This document shows, in pieces, positions 25,028 to 33,827 of a stretch of DNA of 64,000 nucleotides. This DNA comes from JAIBJN01 sp963838795 (lineage in GTDB: Bacteria > Actinomycetota > Thermoleophilia > Gaiellales > Gaiellaceae): contig CAWISL010000001.1 in the NCBI GenBank assembly GCA_963838795.1, forward strand, positions 1-64,000, in the 5' to 3' direction. The notes beneath the pieces were generated by a model that was not told the DNA's origin, did not search any database, and was given only the letters and a program-made list of their open reading frames with translations. The number at the start of each line of letters is the position of its first letter. The stretch's first letter is position 1. Made by a program: the position numbers and the translations under genes.

Positions 25028-26848
25028 GTGGGGCTAACGATCCACCTTCTCGGACCGCCGAGGATGGAGCTGGACGGTGTCGCCGTCGATCCCCCGCGCG
25101 GCCACAAGGTTTGGGGGCTCCTGACCTACCTGGTCCGCAGCAGTGTCGCTCCTTCGCGGGAGCGGCTGGCCGGCCTGCTCTTTCCCGAGGCGGACGATCC
25201 ATTGGGAGCGCTTCGATGGACGCTCTCGGCACTTCGTCGTCAGTTGGGCGCGAAAGCCGAGCTCGGCGGCGATCCGCTCCGGCTGGCGCTTCCGCAGGGA
25301 ACCTTCGTCGACGTCGACGTCCTGAGCCGGGGGTCGTGGCCTGAAGCCGTGGCGCTGCCGGGCCTCGGCCACGAGCTGCTGGACGGGATGGCCTTCCGCT
25401 CCAGTCCCGGCTTCGAGATGTGGCTCGAGAACGAGCGCCGCCACGTCGCCGGGACGACGAGCGCCGTTCTGCACCAGGCGGCCCTCGCCGAGCTCGCCCG
25501 CGGCGAGGCCGACGAGGCCGTGCAGCACGCCTGGGAGCTCGCCCGCCTCAACCCGTACGAAGAGAACGCCCACGTGCTCCTGGTGCGCTGTCTCCGCGCC
25601 GCGGGCGACCTCGAGGGCGCGGCCCTGCAGGTCGAGGCCTGCACGGAGCTCTTCAGGCGCGAGCTCGGCGTTGATCCGACCCCTGCGCTTCGGACCGCCG
25701 CCGCCGCGTCCGAGGTGTCGGCGGAGGCGAGGGTCTCCGGGCGGGCGGCGGCGCTGGCGCAGGTCGAGGCCGGTGAGGCGGCGCTTGCGGCCGGGGCGGG
25801 CGAAGCCGGCCTCCAGAGGCTGCGCGGCGCCGTCGCGGCCGCCCGGAATGTCGACGACCCGAAGCTTCTGGCGCGGGCGTTGATTGCTCTGGGCGGCGCG
25901 CTGGTCCACGCACCCGTCCGCGGCACAGACGAGGAAGGCGCGGCAGCGCTCCACGAAGGCACGCTGCTCGCGGAGAATGCCGACAGCTCCGACGTGGCGG
26001 CGACGGGCTGGCGGGAGATCAGCTGGGTTCAGTTCCTGCGCGCTCAGTACGACCGAGCCGAGGAGTCGCTGGCTCGGACGGCCGAGCTCGCCGCTGGGAA
26101 CGACAGCGAGCTGGCGTGGGTGGCGCTCATCCGCGGTGCATCGGCTCACGACGTCGGTGACCATGCGACGGCGGGCGAGCTCCTGCCCTTGGCTGTCGCG
26201 CGCTCGGAGCGTCTTCCGTCCGGCCAGCCGCTGGGCCTCGCGCTGACGTTTCTGGGACGCTTCCACCTTCTTCGCGGCGAGATCGACGAGGCGCGCCGCG
26301 TCCTCGACCGCGCGCTCGCCGAGGGGGAGGCGCGAGCGATGACCGCCTTCGTTCCTTGGCCGGAGTGCTTCCGCGCGGAGGTCGATCTCGTCTGCGCGGA
26401 GGTGGATGCGGCAGAGGATCGTTTCGAGCACGCCTTCGCCCTCAGCTGCCAGGTCGGCGACCCCTGCTATGAGAGCGCCGCCATGCGCGGCCTCGGGCTC
26501 GTCGCGGCCGCGCGGGGGGATCTCGCTCGCGCGCTGGAGCTCCTCCTCGACGCGCCGAAGATCAACCGCCGGCTTCCGGACACCTACCTCTGGATCGAGG
26601 CCTACGGCCTGGACGCTCTCTGCTCCGTCGCCGTCGAGCACCGGGTGGAGGCGGCCCCGCGCTGGATCGACGAGTTCGAGGCCACCTCGGCGCGGCGCGG
26701 GATGCGGGAGCTCCTTCTGCACGCCGCCCGGTATCGAGCCCGCCTCGGGGAGCCGGGCGCGCTCGACGTCGCCCGGTCGCTGGCTGCGCAGATTGACAAC
26801 CCCGCGGTGCCGATGCTCCTGGAAGCCGAGGAGCTCAGCCCGGTCTGA
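25028..26848 (+). CDS. SARP/BTAD-type transcriptional regulator with TPR-like tail
   Basis: About 606 residues from a GTG at 25028 (or 25026) preceded by GGAGG. Residues 1-95 form an OmpR-like winged helix (IHLLGPPRMELDGVAVDPPRGHKVWGLLTYLV, ERLAGLLFPEADDPLGALRWTLSALRRQLG). Residues about 100-230 are the bacterial transcriptional activation domain (AALAELARGEADEAVQHAWELARLNPYEENAHVLLVRCLRAAGDLEGAALQ, then RRELGVDPTPALR). The rest is helical repeat of TPR type. There is no NB-ARC ATPase. It is divergent from the secreted cupin gene. Confidence 0.88.
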   Translation: MGLTIHLLGPPRMELDGVAVDPPRGHKVWGLLTYLVRSSVAPSRERLAGLLFPEADDPLGALRWTLSALRRQLGAKAELGGDPLRLALPQGTFVDVDVLSRGSWPEAVALPGLGHELLDGMAFRSSPGFEMWLENERRHVAGTTSAVLHQAALAELARGEADEAVQHAWELARLNPYEENAHVLLVRCLRAAGDLEGAALQVEACTELFRRELGVDPTPALRTAAAASEVSAEARVSGRAAALAQVEAGEAALAAGAGEAGLQRLRGAVAAARNVDDPKLLARALIALGGALVHAPVRGTDEEGAAALHEGTLLAENADSSDVAATGWREISWVQFLRAQYDRAEESLARTAELAAGNDSELAWVALIRGASAHDVGDHATAGELLPLAVARSERLPSGQPLGLALTFLGRFHLLRGEIDEARRVLDRALAEGEARAMTAFVPWPECFRAEVDLVCAEVDAAEDRFEHAFALSCQVGDPCYESAAMRGLGLVAAARGDLARALELLLDAPKINRRLPDTYLWIEAYGLDALCSVAVEHRVEAAPRWIDEFEATSARRGMRELLLHAARYRARLGEPGALDVARSLAAQIDNPAVPMLLEAEELSPV

Positions 26849-27605
26849 CCTGGCCCGCGGGGCGGGCCCAGACGACCAGGCCGTCGCTCCAGTACGGGGC
26901 GAGGCGGCCGATGCGGACGAAGGCGGCCCTCCCCGCGCGGACGAGCGTGCCCGCGACGCCTTCGAGGTTCGGGGCGGGGCTCTGGTAGTAGGCGGCGCCC
27001 TCCACCTCCCAGCCGCTCCGCTCGAGCAGGGTCGTCAGCGTGTGCGGGCTGTGCCACGCCGTGTGGTCGGGGTGAACCAGCTCGACGCCGCCGACGGGCG
27101 CGAGGAAGTTGAGTAGCCGGTAGGCGTTGGGGGTGGTGAGGACGAGGAGGCCGTCCGCCGCGACGAGCTCTCGCATGGCGCGGAGGAACGGCCCGGGGGC
27201 GTCGAGGTGCTCGACCACCTCGCCCGCGATGATGACGTCGGCCGGCTCGAGCCCGAGCGCGGCGACGGCCTCCGGCGACTGCGCGTCGACGGCGTATGCC
27301 TCGAAGCCGCGCTCGGTCGCCCAGCGGACGCCCTCCTCCTCGACGTCGAGCCCCACGAGCGATGAGGCGGACTCGGCGAGGCGGGCGTGCAGCCACGTGC
27401 CCTGGCCTACCTTCGCCTCCAGCCGGTGCTCGTCCACGAAGCCGACGTGGACAACGCGCTTTCCGCCAGCGAACTCGACCAGCATCTGCTCGCGGTTGTA
27501 CGGCCCGCGACGGGGCAGGCGCTGGCGCCACTGGGCGCCGGACAGGGGTTCCCAGCCGTGCTCGGAGACGATCGGCATGGTAGTCGCCCAGCCGGTGTAT
27601 GACAC
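26835..27605 (-). CDS. SAM-dependent class I methyltransferase
   Basis: 256 residues; an ATG at 27576-27578 is an alternative start nine residues in. The Rossmann methyltransferase core has ADVIIAGEVVEHLDAPGPFLRAMRELVAADGLLVLTTPNAYRLLN, the acidic post-I position SSLVGLDVEEEGV and motif I-like VVHVGFVDEH, close to UbiG/Methyltransf_11-type enzymes. Substrate unknown. Its 3' end overlaps that of the BTAD regulator gene by 14 bp. Confidence 0.85.
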   Translation of the reverse strand: MSYTGWATTMPIVSEHGWEPLSGAQWRQRLPRRGPYNREQMLVEFAGGKRVVHVGFVDEHRLEAKVGQGTWLHARLAESASSLVGLDVEEEGVRWATERGFEAYAVDAQSPEAVAALGLEPADVIIAGEVVEHLDAPGPFLRAMRELVAADGLLVLTTPNAYRLLNFLAPVGGVELVHPDHTAWHSPHTLTTLLERSGWEVEGAAYYQSPAPNLEGVAGTLVRAGRAAFVRIGRLAPYWSDGLVVWARPAGQVRPG

Positions 27606-27671
27606 AGAGAAAGCCGCGTGAGGAATGTCAGTACGACGAGGTGTGCGGCGCCGCCAACGTGCGGGGGCGCG

Positions 27672-28172
27672 TCATGGGGCGGCCAGCCGGTCCGCAACCC
27701 GATCCTGGGTGCCTCGCGTCTGACGCTTCCGCTTCGTCGCTCGCTGGACGAGCCCGCCGAACAATCGTACGGCTGCCCAGTACGGCCATCGAGGCGCGAA
27801 CTCTGAGTCCCCGAGCAGAACCAGGAAGAACCTGTCGGCGTCCCTTCGCCGATACGGTAGGTCTTCGGGCAGGAACTGGTACAGGGCATCGTGCACGAGA
27901 GAAGCGAAGTACGTCTTTCGCCTCCCGGTCTTGGCATAGACGACGCCCTCGGGCGTTCCGAGCAGGAAGTCGAAGACGCAGACTTTCGGGCTGCACCCAT
28001 TCCAGGCATAGCCCTCCGTCACGGTGATCCTGCCCTCCGCTTCGACGATCAGGCGCACCACGCCCGTCTTGTCGCGGAAGACGAGATCATCGGGAACAGG
28101 GTGACCCGACTCCCAGTCGAAGTTGCGCTCGAGCCTATAGAGCCACCGAACGCTGTTCTTACACATGGGCAC
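27672..28172 (-). CDS. DUF1353-like protein
   Basis: 166 residues. The central ITVTEGYAWNGCSPKVCVFDFLLGTPEGV stretch and KTYFASLVHDALYQFL with RRRDADRFFLVLLGD recall the DUF1353 family, which is common in phages and genomic islands, here with a Cys/Trp-rich variant of the GFITDFAS motif. The C-terminal tail is basic and probably disordered. It sits just before the tRNA-Val/Glu/Lys cluster. Function unknown; homology is by motif impression, not by search. Confidence 0.6.
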   Translation of the reverse strand: MPMCKNSVRWLYRLERNFDWESGHPVPDDLVFRDKTGVVRLIVEAEGRITVTEGYAWNGCSPKVCVFDFLLGTPEGVVYAKTGRRKTYFASLVHDALYQFLPEDLPYRRRDADRFFLVLLGDSEFAPRWPYWAAVRLFGGLVQRATKRKRQTRGTQDRVADRLAAP

Positions 28173-28276
28173 CTCGTGCGGCCTGCGGATCGGCGGTCGA
28201 GCTCGGCCAACGGAGCTCTTAACGCCCGCGTGAGGCTACCACTCGGGTCGACCGTCTGAGCAACTGCCTCCGGTAG

Positions 28277-28349
28277 TGGGCGGTGCTGGGCTCGAACCAG
28301 CGACCTCCTGCTTGTAAGGCAGGCGCTCTCCCAGCTGAGCTAACCGCCC
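28277..28349 (-). tRNA. tRNA-Val (TAC)
   Basis: 73-nt cloverleaf on the minus strand. Acceptor GGGCGGT pairs with ACCGCCC, D-arm AGCTCAGCTGGGAGAGC, anticodon loop CTTACAA (anticodon TAC), T-arm GCTGGTTCGAGCCCAGC, discriminator A, no encoded CCA. Confidence 0.96.
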
Positions 28350-28351
28350 AA

Positions 28352-28424
28352 TGCCCCCAGCGGGATTCGAACCCGCGCTACGGCCTTGAAAGGGCCGTGA
28401 CCTGGACCGCTAGTCGATGGGGGC
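28352..28424 (-). tRNA. tRNA-Glu (TTC)
   Basis: 73-nt cloverleaf on the minus strand, 2 bp from tRNA-Val. Acceptor GCCCCCA pairs with TGGGGGC, anticodon loop CTTTCAA (anticodon TTC), T-arm GCGGGTTCGAATCCCGC, discriminator A, no encoded CCA. Confidence 0.96.
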
Positions 28425-28470
28425 CAGGCGGGGCAAGGATAGCTGCCCCCCGCGGCTACACTCGCTGCGC

Positions 28471-28543
28471 GGGTCGGTAGCTCAGCTGGTAGAGCAGGGG
28501 ACTTTTAATCCCAAGGTCGCTGGTTCGAATCCAGCCCGGCCCA
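28471..28543 (+). tRNA. tRNA-Lys (TTT), apparent integration site of the island
   Basis: 73-nt cloverleaf. Acceptor GGGTCGG pairs with CCGGCCC, D-arm AGCTCAGCTGGTAGAGC, anticodon loop CTTTTAA (anticodon TTT), T-arm GCTGGTTCGAATCCAGC, discriminator A, no encoded CCA. The last 21 nt of the gene plus the next base recur at 41296-41317 with one mismatch. Confidence 0.96.
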
Positions 28544-28544
28544 T
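28523..28544. repeat. attL-like core (3' end of tRNA-Lys)
   Basis: 22 nt from within the T-arm to one base past the discriminator; 21 of 22 match 41296-41317 in the same orientation. Confidence 0.75.
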
Positions 28545-28621
28545 TCCCAGTCGCATGGCTGCACGGCACCCGCATGGTTGAGCGGGTCAGGTGTGCCAGG
28601 GATGCCGGAAATGCGCGCCGC

Positions 28622-28645
28622 GTGCGTGGCTCGGTGCGTGCCTCG
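28622..28645. repeat. Tandem 12-nt repeat near left island end (arm-site-like)
   Basis: Two adjacent 12-mers, GTGCGTGGCTCG and GTGCGTGCCTCG. The same arrangement with slight differences occurs at 41243-41266, just inside the other end. The rest of 28544-29016 holds no convincing gene; it contains one copy of an interspersed repeat (28811-28866). Confidence 0.6.
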
Positions 28646-28810
28646 AGAGAGAGCCGGGACGTGAGCAAGCTCGGACTCTAGGACTCCCCGAGTAGCCGAC
28701 GCCGGCAACGTAGATCGCGACCTGGGTGTGGTCCGCCCTCCACCTCGGATCAGGGCGGCGACGCGATGGAAAGGACGCACCCCGCCATCCTAAGCCGCGC
28801 CGCACTCGCC

Positions 28811-28866
28811 AGAGCGCGGGCCGCAAGGTGACCCTAGGACTACCCTGACCCGCGCCCCGGTCGGGA
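28811..28866. repeat. Interspersed island repeat, copy A
   Basis: About 55 bp centred on CCTAGGACTACCCTG, preceded by GCGCGGGCCGCAAGG. Related copies lie at 35985-36039 (closest) and 39691-39745 (more diverged), all in the same orientation and all in non-coding parts of the island. Confidence 0.6.
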
Positions 28867-29016
28867 TCAGGCTACGCCGCCGCGAGCGGTTCGCCTGGAT
28901 GGCGAATAGAGACACGGCCGGGAAGCCACCGCCACCTCGCGCCGCCGCTCGGGGCGTCAGATGGCGACGATCGGCGTTGAGCGTGTCGGGAGGTCGCGGG
29001 AGGCTACGATGCGGTC

Positions 29017-29301
29017 GTGGGGTGGAGGGTCAGGGAGTCTGTACGGGCCGATCCTGGATCGAAGGACGTGGCAGCCTCTTGGACGGTGAGACTTGAGGCA
29101 GAAGACGGTCGGCAGGCCTCGACAATCGTTGATGTGTCCCGCACGGCGATGGACACCCTCGAATTCGGCTCCGTCGCCGACGATACTCGGATGGCGCTAA
29201 GAACGCAGGGACGGACAGCCGTGGAGGACGTTGTCCGCAGGGGTGACGAACCCCCGGCTCGGATCATCTGCTCGACGGAAGGCTGCCGCGCCGAATCTTG
29301 A
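29017..29301 (+). CDS. Hypothetical island protein
   Basis: 94 residues from GTG 29017; the start is uncertain because a better ribosome site (GGGAGG) serves an ATG at 29009 in another frame that stops after 26 codons, hinting at an N-terminal frameshift. From about residue 20 the sequence reads like a real protein (ASWTVRLEAEDGRQASTIV, DTRMALRTQGRTAVEDVVRRGDEPPARIICSTEGC), with two Cys near the end. No family recognised. Confidence 0.45.
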   Translation: MGWRVRESVRADPGSKDVAASWTVRLEAEDGRQASTIVDVSRTAMDTLEFGSVADDTRMALRTQGRTAVEDVVRRGDEPPARIICSTEGCRAES

Positions 29302-29404
29302 GGCCGAGGCCCGCAACCGCGGCTCCCCCTTGACTCCCGGCCCCGCACCCAGGTTACGCCGCAGGTTGCTCGCGCGCCTAATCGGCGGGGAGTAGAGTCG
29401 CCCC

Positions 29405-29461
29405 ATGCACAACCTCCTCGCAAGGATCCGCAAGCTATTGGGGCTGGGCCCGAAGGCGTAG
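29405..29461 (+). CDS. 18-residue amphipathic peptide ORF
   Basis: ATG to TAG encoding MHNLLARIRKLLGLGPKA, a short basic amphipathic helix, with GGGGAG about 12 bp upstream. Composition is peptide-like rather than random, but expression is unproven. Confidence 0.3.
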   Translation: MHNLLARIRKLLGLGPKA

Positions 29462-29495
29462 CCGCCGCCCGGAGTCTCGAAGCGAACGCTCAACG

Positions 29496-29714
29496 ATGGC
29501 CGCCAGCGAGAGTGAAGTACTCGCGCAACAGCTGAGCGCTCTAGGTCAGAGCCTCCGCGACCTTGAGAAGCGTCTGAGCGACGTCGAGAAGGTGAATGCG
29601 CGGCTGGAGGCAGCTGCGCTGTCCACCGCCCGCGCCTTGGAGGAGCTGTCAGCGCACTGGGACGCGGTCGCTGTGGCGATGCGCCGCGGCGAAGAGCCTG
29701 GGTCTGCGCTCTAG
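29496..29714 (+). CDS. Small coiled-coil protein
   Basis: 72 residues. Residues 8-55 form a clear heptad pattern (LAQQLSALGQSLRDLEKRLSDVEKVNARLEAAAL), followed by a helical end. No enzymatic motif, no signal peptide. Position after several small ORFs suggests island cargo. Function unknown. Confidence 0.5.
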   Translation: MAASESEVLAQQLSALGQSLRDLEKRLSDVEKVNARLEAAALSTARALEELSAHWDAVAVAMRRGEEPGSAL

Positions 29715-29812
29715 CAGCAGGGCCGATACACAAAGCTCAGGGCGGATATACGGCTCCAGCAGGAAGGGCTGCGACCATCCGTCATACAACCGGAAGAAAG
29801 GTCGCCTACGCC

Positions 29813-30082
29813 ATGCCCCGCGCCGATGCCTTTGCCCCTTCGAAGTATTCGCCGATCTGTATTCGCCCGGCGAGTGCGGCTCAGCGTGCGCGGTGGGAAG
29901 CGGCGGCCTCGGAGGCGGGTGAAACGACGAGTGAGTTGATCCGCGGCGCCGTCGACCGCGAGCTCGCGAGCCGGCGGAAGGAGCGGGAGCTCGAGGAGAA
30001 GCGCCGGGCGGAGATCGCCGCTAACCCGCTGGCTGCACTCGACGAGGTCCTCGCGCAGGCGCGCAAGGCCGCGGCGGGTTAG
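29813..30082 (+). CDS. Small helical protein, possibly ribbon-helix-helix type
   Basis: 89 residues: KYSPICIRPASAAQRARWEAAASEAGETTSELIRGAVDRELASRR resembles the strand-helix-helix outline of RHH DNA-binding or mobilisation-accessory proteins, followed by a long charged helix (KERELEEKRRAEIAANPLAALDEVLAQARKAA). ATG start; GAAAGG 11 bp upstream. A plasmid or island accessory regulator is plausible. Family is an inference. Confidence 0.5.
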   Translation: MPRADAFAPSKYSPICIRPASAAQRARWEAAASEAGETTSELIRGAVDRELASRRKERELEEKRRAEIAANPLAALDEVLAQARKAAAG

Positions 30083-30781
30083 CCTCCGGGAAGCGCCGGC
30101 CGGGGAACCATGCGGGTTCCCGGTCCAGGTCTGCGGCCGAAGCCACACGGGAACCACACGGCGCAGGTGAACGAGCTCAGGCTCGCGGACGTGAGGGCTG
30201 GCCGTCGACATCGGCCGGGGGCTCCGCGCATCTGAGCGTGGGTACTGCGGCGGGGACGGGCCGCTCGAGCTCGACCCCGATCCTCGCGCGCACCCCTACC
30301 CCTCGCGCGGCGGCGAACCTCCTGGGTCTGGGTAACTGACGTGGACGGGGCCGGCCAAGCTCTCGAGGGGTCGGCGCGCGAAGAGCCCACGGGGAACGGT
30401 CGAGTCGATACCGGTGAACTAATGGCCGGTTAGCCGCTGCCCAACCAGTGAGCTCAAAGGGAAGCACCGCTGGCCGGTGGAGATGTCGGCACCCGCCCGC
30501 CACGACGTCTGTAGTGGCCACGTACCGAGGTGCGTGGCCACGGCTCCGGCACCCAGGGCTGCAAGGATGCCTAGCGCTCATGACGACCCCGCGCGCGCGA
30601 AGAGGTGTGAGGAGCGCTCCGCCGACTACCAAGCCTCAAACGTACCCGGATGGAGCGGAACGAGCGCCGAGCGATGCGCGGAGTAGGGCCGCCGCCGGAG
30701 CGGCAAGGCTTGCGCGCGGGGTGGGCCACTAAGGCTGAAGGTGGCCTGCTGCCGATAGCCCGACGGGGCGTTGAATGGCGC
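30083..30781. other. Non-coding stretch of the island
   Basis: About 700 bp with only overlapping low-quality frames rich in Arg and Pro on both strands. The one structure I see is a 9-bp inverted repeat, GTGGCCACG with CGTGGCCAC (30514-30522 and 30533-30541, 10-nt loop). Otherwise nothing recognisable. Confidence 0.5.
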
Positions 30782-31012
30782 CTAAGGGTTCTTGGGTCGG
30801 TCGTAGCTATTCCGAAGCCAATGCGCCCCTGCGCTCGTCCCGGCTTCGATGGCCGCCCGGAGCGTCGCCCGGTCGGTGGTGGGGATGCGAAACCTGATCG
30901 CGGCGCAGGCGGTGCAGAGGGCTTGGCCCGAGGAGAGGATCACCGTGACCACGGAGTTCTGGCACTCCTCACAGAGCTGATCTTCGAGGGGTTCGGGCAC
31001 ATAGCTCACCAC
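30782..31012 (-). CDS. Small zinc-ribbon-like protein
   Basis: 76 residues from tandem GTG starts. CEECQNSVVTVILSSGQALCTACAAI gives a CxxC-x16-CxxC zinc knuckle near residues 14-36; the rest is helical and ends in a basic tail. No catalytic residues. Such small zinc proteins are frequent in phages and islands. Function unknown. Confidence 0.5.
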   Translation of the reverse strand: MVSYVPEPLEDQLCEECQNSVVTVILSSGQALCTACAAIRFRIPTTDRATLRAAIEAGTSAGAHWLRNSYDRPKNP

Positions 31013-31221
31013 ACCTCGAGTGTACGTCCTACTTCCAGTGGCTTCAGTCCCGAGGCGGCCGCCGAGCCCGGTGTTTAGGATTGCCCCGGCGGAACCGGTG
31101 GCGCGGGGCTCGCCTTGACCTCTTTAGCTGCAAGGGGGGCGGGCTACGAGTGGCAGGGATCGACCGCTTGGCAGGATCGGGTGCCTCGCTCGAGCAGTTC
31201 GGGGAGCTCGAGGGGATACGG

Positions 31222-32541
31222 GTGGGTGTGGCGCCGCCCGAGTTCGAGTTGCCTGTCGGGGTCATCCTCGCCGCCGGAACGGGCTCGCGCTTGGGCGTCG
31301 GCTCGAAGGCGCTCGCGCGACTGGCGGGGATCACGCTCCTCGAGCGGGCCGTCAGCACCTTCCAGGCGGTCGGGATCGAGGAGATCCTCGTCGTCGTCGG
31401 CCACGAGAAGGAGCGCCTGCGCGGGTTCGTGCGCGAGCGCGGCCTCGGTGTTCAGCTGGTCGAGAACGGCGACTTTGGCCTCGGAAACGGCTCCTCCGCC
31501 TTCGTCGGCGCGCGCGCGGCCGGAGGCCGCTTCCTCCTCGCCATGGTCGACCACGTCGTCGATCCTGAGGCGGTGCGCCGTCTGCTCCGCAGCGAGGCGG
31601 CCTTCGCCCTTGCCGTCGATTCGCGGCCCCACGCCTGCGACCTCGACGAGGCCACCAAGGTGCGGCTGCAGGGACTGCGCGTCGTGGCCGTCAGGCGGGA
31701 GCTGGACGTGTGGGAGGCGGTCGATGCCGGGCTCGCCCTCTGCGACGCCGAGGTCGCCGACGTCGCGGAGCGCTGCCTCGCCGCGGGGGAGCAGAGCTGG
31801 AACGCCGTCAAGCGCCGCTGGCTGGGAGAAGGCGGCGAGATAGAGGCCGTCGACCTCGAAGGTCTCTTCTGGATCGACGTCGACACCCCGGCCGACCGAC
31901 GACGCGCCGAGCGCATGCTCGCCTCCCTGGCCGCCCGCAAGCCGCTAGACGGGCCCGTCTCCCGCCGCATCAACCGTCGCCTCTCCGGGCCGATCTCGCT
32001 CGTGCTCCTGCGTGCGGGGGTCTCGCCGGGCGCGGCGACCGTCGCCACCTTCTTCTTCGCGCTCGCCGCCGCGGCAGTCCTCGCGCTCGGGGTCGTGTGG
32101 CCGGCGGCACTCGTGGCCGGCGGAATCCTCGTCCAGCTGGCGTCCATCCTCGACGGAGTGGACGGGGAGATCGCGCGCGCCTCGCTCCGCGCCTCGCCGT
32201 TCGGGGGCTTCCTCGACTCGGTGCTCGACCGGGCGGCCGACACCGCCGTGCTCGCCGCGCTGGCGGTCGCCGCCGGCCTGGACGCGACGACCTGGGCCCT
32301 CCTGGCGGCCGCGCTCTTCGGCTCTTTCATGACGCCGTATGTGAGGGCGGCCTACGAGGCGGCCTACCGCCGCCCCTTGCCGCGCTCGATCTCGCCGATC
32401 AACGCGGGGCGCGACGTCCGCCTGCTCGTCGTCTCGCTCTCGGCAATTGCGCTCCAGCCCCTCTGGGGCCTCGTCGCGCTTGCGATCTTGACGAACGCCG
32501 AGGCCGCGCAGCGCTTCGTCCGCGCCGCGCGGGCGCGCTAG
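31222..32541 (+). CDS. Bifunctional CTP:inositol-1-phosphate cytidylyltransferase / CDP-alcohol phosphatidyltransferase-like (IPCT/DIPP-synthase type)
   Basis: 439 residues from GTG 31222, chosen because GAGGGG lies 7 bp upstream; the frame is open further 5'. The N-terminal half is a nucleotidyltransferase (VGVILAAGTGSRLG, ILVVVGHEKERL, FLLAMVDHVVDPEAV, FWIDVDTPADRRRAE). The C-terminal half (about 240-439) is a membrane CDP-alcohol phosphatidyltransferase with the motif DG-x2-AR-x8-G-x3-D-x3-D (DGEIARASLRASPFGGFLDSVLD), then several helices. In known fusions of this order the product is di-myo-inositol phosphate phosphate, a compatible solute, or a phospho-polyol lipid. It is island cargo by position, without an inositol-phosphate synthase beside it. 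Confidence 0.82.
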   Translation: MGVAPPEFELPVGVILAAGTGSRLGVGSKALARLAGITLLERAVSTFQAVGIEEILVVVGHEKERLRGFVRERGLGVQLVENGDFGLGNGSSAFVGARAAGGRFLLAMVDHVVDPEAVRRLLRSEAAFALAVDSRPHACDLDEATKVRLQGLRVVAVRRELDVWEAVDAGLALCDAEVADVAERCLAAGEQSWNAVKRRWLGEGGEIEAVDLEGLFWIDVDTPADRRRAERMLASLAARKPLDGPVSRRINRRLSGPISLVLLRAGVSPGAATVATFFFALAAAAVLALGVVWPAALVAGGILVQLASILDGVDGEIARASLRASPFGGFLDSVLDRAADTAVLAALAVAAGLDATTWALLAAALFGSFMTPYVRAAYEAAYRRPLPRSISPINAGRDVRLLVVSLSAIALQPLWGLVALAILTNAEAAQRFVRAARAR

Positions 32542-32860
32542 ACCGACGCGAGTGCCCTTTCCGGCGCGCTGAGAGCGAGTAGGCGGCTCTCGAACGGTGA
32601 CATAGGGCAGCGAGACCGGGCGCAGGAGTCGCGGCTCGTTGGGCGGGCCTGGAGTCTGCGGCTGAAGATCAGCTTCGACGTGGCGGGCAGCTGATCGTAT
32701 CCTGCCTCCAATCATCCTCGAGGAGGCTTGCAGGTGACCCGGAGCCAGAGTTGCTGGGCGAGGCCCGCACGGCCTCCTCATATGAATTCTGAACCCCGAG
32801 TCCAAGTGGTCGTTGCTTTAGGTAACGTTAGTTGATCGCATCGGAGGCAAACATCTGCAT
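32542..32860. other. Intergenic region before the XRE gene
   Basis: No supported gene. It holds an 8-bp inverted repeat GATCAGCT/AGCTGATC (32667-32674 and 32689-32696) and is followed by the XRE promoter. A 17-codon ORF in the middle lacks support. Confidence 0.4.
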
Positions 32861-32889
32861 TTGACCGATGGTACACGACCGGCTAGACT
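32861..32889 (+). promoter_or_regulatory. Sigma-70-type promoter of the XRE gene, leaderless
   Basis: TTGACC (32861-32866), 17-bp spacer, TAGACT (32884-32889), then 6 nt to the ATG at 32896. Transcription should start at or next to the start codon, giving a leaderless mRNA. Confidence 0.65.
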
Positions 32890-32895
32890 GGGCCC

Positions 32896-33822
32896 ATGAT
32901 GCAGATGCTGGCCGAGCTGTCTATGGCCGAGGTGACAAAGGAGGCGCGCGTGCGCGCGCGTCTCTCGATGCGGGGGCTGGCGCGGCGGAGCGGCCTCTCG
33001 GCTGCGCAGATCAGCCGGATCGAGGCGGGCGAGGTCGAGCGGCCCGTTGCGGAGACCCTCGTAAAGCTCGCCAAGGCCCTCGATCGGGACGCGCAGCTCC
33101 TTCTTGTTTTCGCCGGACACATCAGGGGAGCCAGGGCACGGCAGCTCCTGCGACAAGCGATCGAGGCCCTGCCCGAGCCGGGCCGAGCTGAACACGCTGA
33201 TGCACTTGCGCGACTCGGGGCCGAGGATGAGCGCGAGCGTCGGCTTCGGGAAGAGCTCGCCGAGGCTGAGAGGGCGCTGACGAAGGCTCAGCGAGATCTG
33301 GACGAGGCGCGCTTCGAGGGCGAGCGGGTGGCAGCCGAGCCGCTGCGCGAAGCTCATGAGCGGTTGCGCGAGATCGGCGTGCTTGCCCAACGCCGCGCCG
33401 TCGAGGTCGCTGAGAAGCGCCGGGAGTTTGAGCAGCTTGATGATGCTGAGAGCGAGGAGGTCTGTGCCCTGGCCGGCCATCTCTTTCTGCACACGGCCGC
33501 TCGCGGCGACCACCTCGAGGCCTGGCGGGAGTTCTCGGGTCAGATCACGCCTGACGATCCGGAGCTGCGCCAGCTGCTGCAGGCATGGCGTCAGCTTGAG
33601 CACGAGCGGCGCAAGAAAGTACTCGAGTTCTCCCAGGATCAGTTGGCTCTCTCGCTGCTCCGGGTTGAGAAGGCCATCCTCGGGTCTGTCCAGACCCCCG
33701 AGGAGGCATTCGAGATCGTCCGTAACGTGTCCTCCGCTTGGACGGCGGAGAACGGACAGCCGAAGGGGTCTTCGCCATCGGCGAAGAGGCCGTCCGCGAA
33801 GTCGAAGAGCCAGAGGAGATGA
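32896..33822 (+). CDS. XRE-family HTH protein with long coiled coil
   Basis: 308 residues. Residues about 16-75 are an XRE/Cro helix-turn-helix (RARLSMRGLARRSGLSAAQISRIEAGEVERPVAETLVKLAKAL). A coiled coil (about 115-190, LREELAEAERALTKAQRDLDEARFEGERV) and a second helical domain (about 190-285) follow, then a basic Ser/Lys tail. The start is fixed by the promoter 6 nt upstream. It may regulate island genes; the ligand or partner of the helical domain is unknown. Confidence 0.82.
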   Translation: MMQMLAELSMAEVTKEARVRARLSMRGLARRSGLSAAQISRIEAGEVERPVAETLVKLAKALDRDAQLLLVFAGHIRGARARQLLRQAIEALPEPGRAEHADALARLGAEDERERRLREELAEAERALTKAQRDLDEARFEGERVAAEPLREAHERLREIGVLAQRRAVEVAEKRREFEQLDDAESEEVCALAGHLFLHTAARGDHLEAWREFSGQITPDDPELRQLLQAWRQLEHERRKKVLEFSQDQLALSLLRVEKAILGSVQTPEEAFEIVRNVSSAWTAENGQPKGSSPSAKRPSAKSKSQRR

Positions 33823-33827
33823 TGCCT

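Noticed and set aside
30177..30632. A 151-codon minus-strand protein
   Set aside because: Pro/Arg/Ala composition without motif, overlapping other equally poor frames on both strands; no start support.
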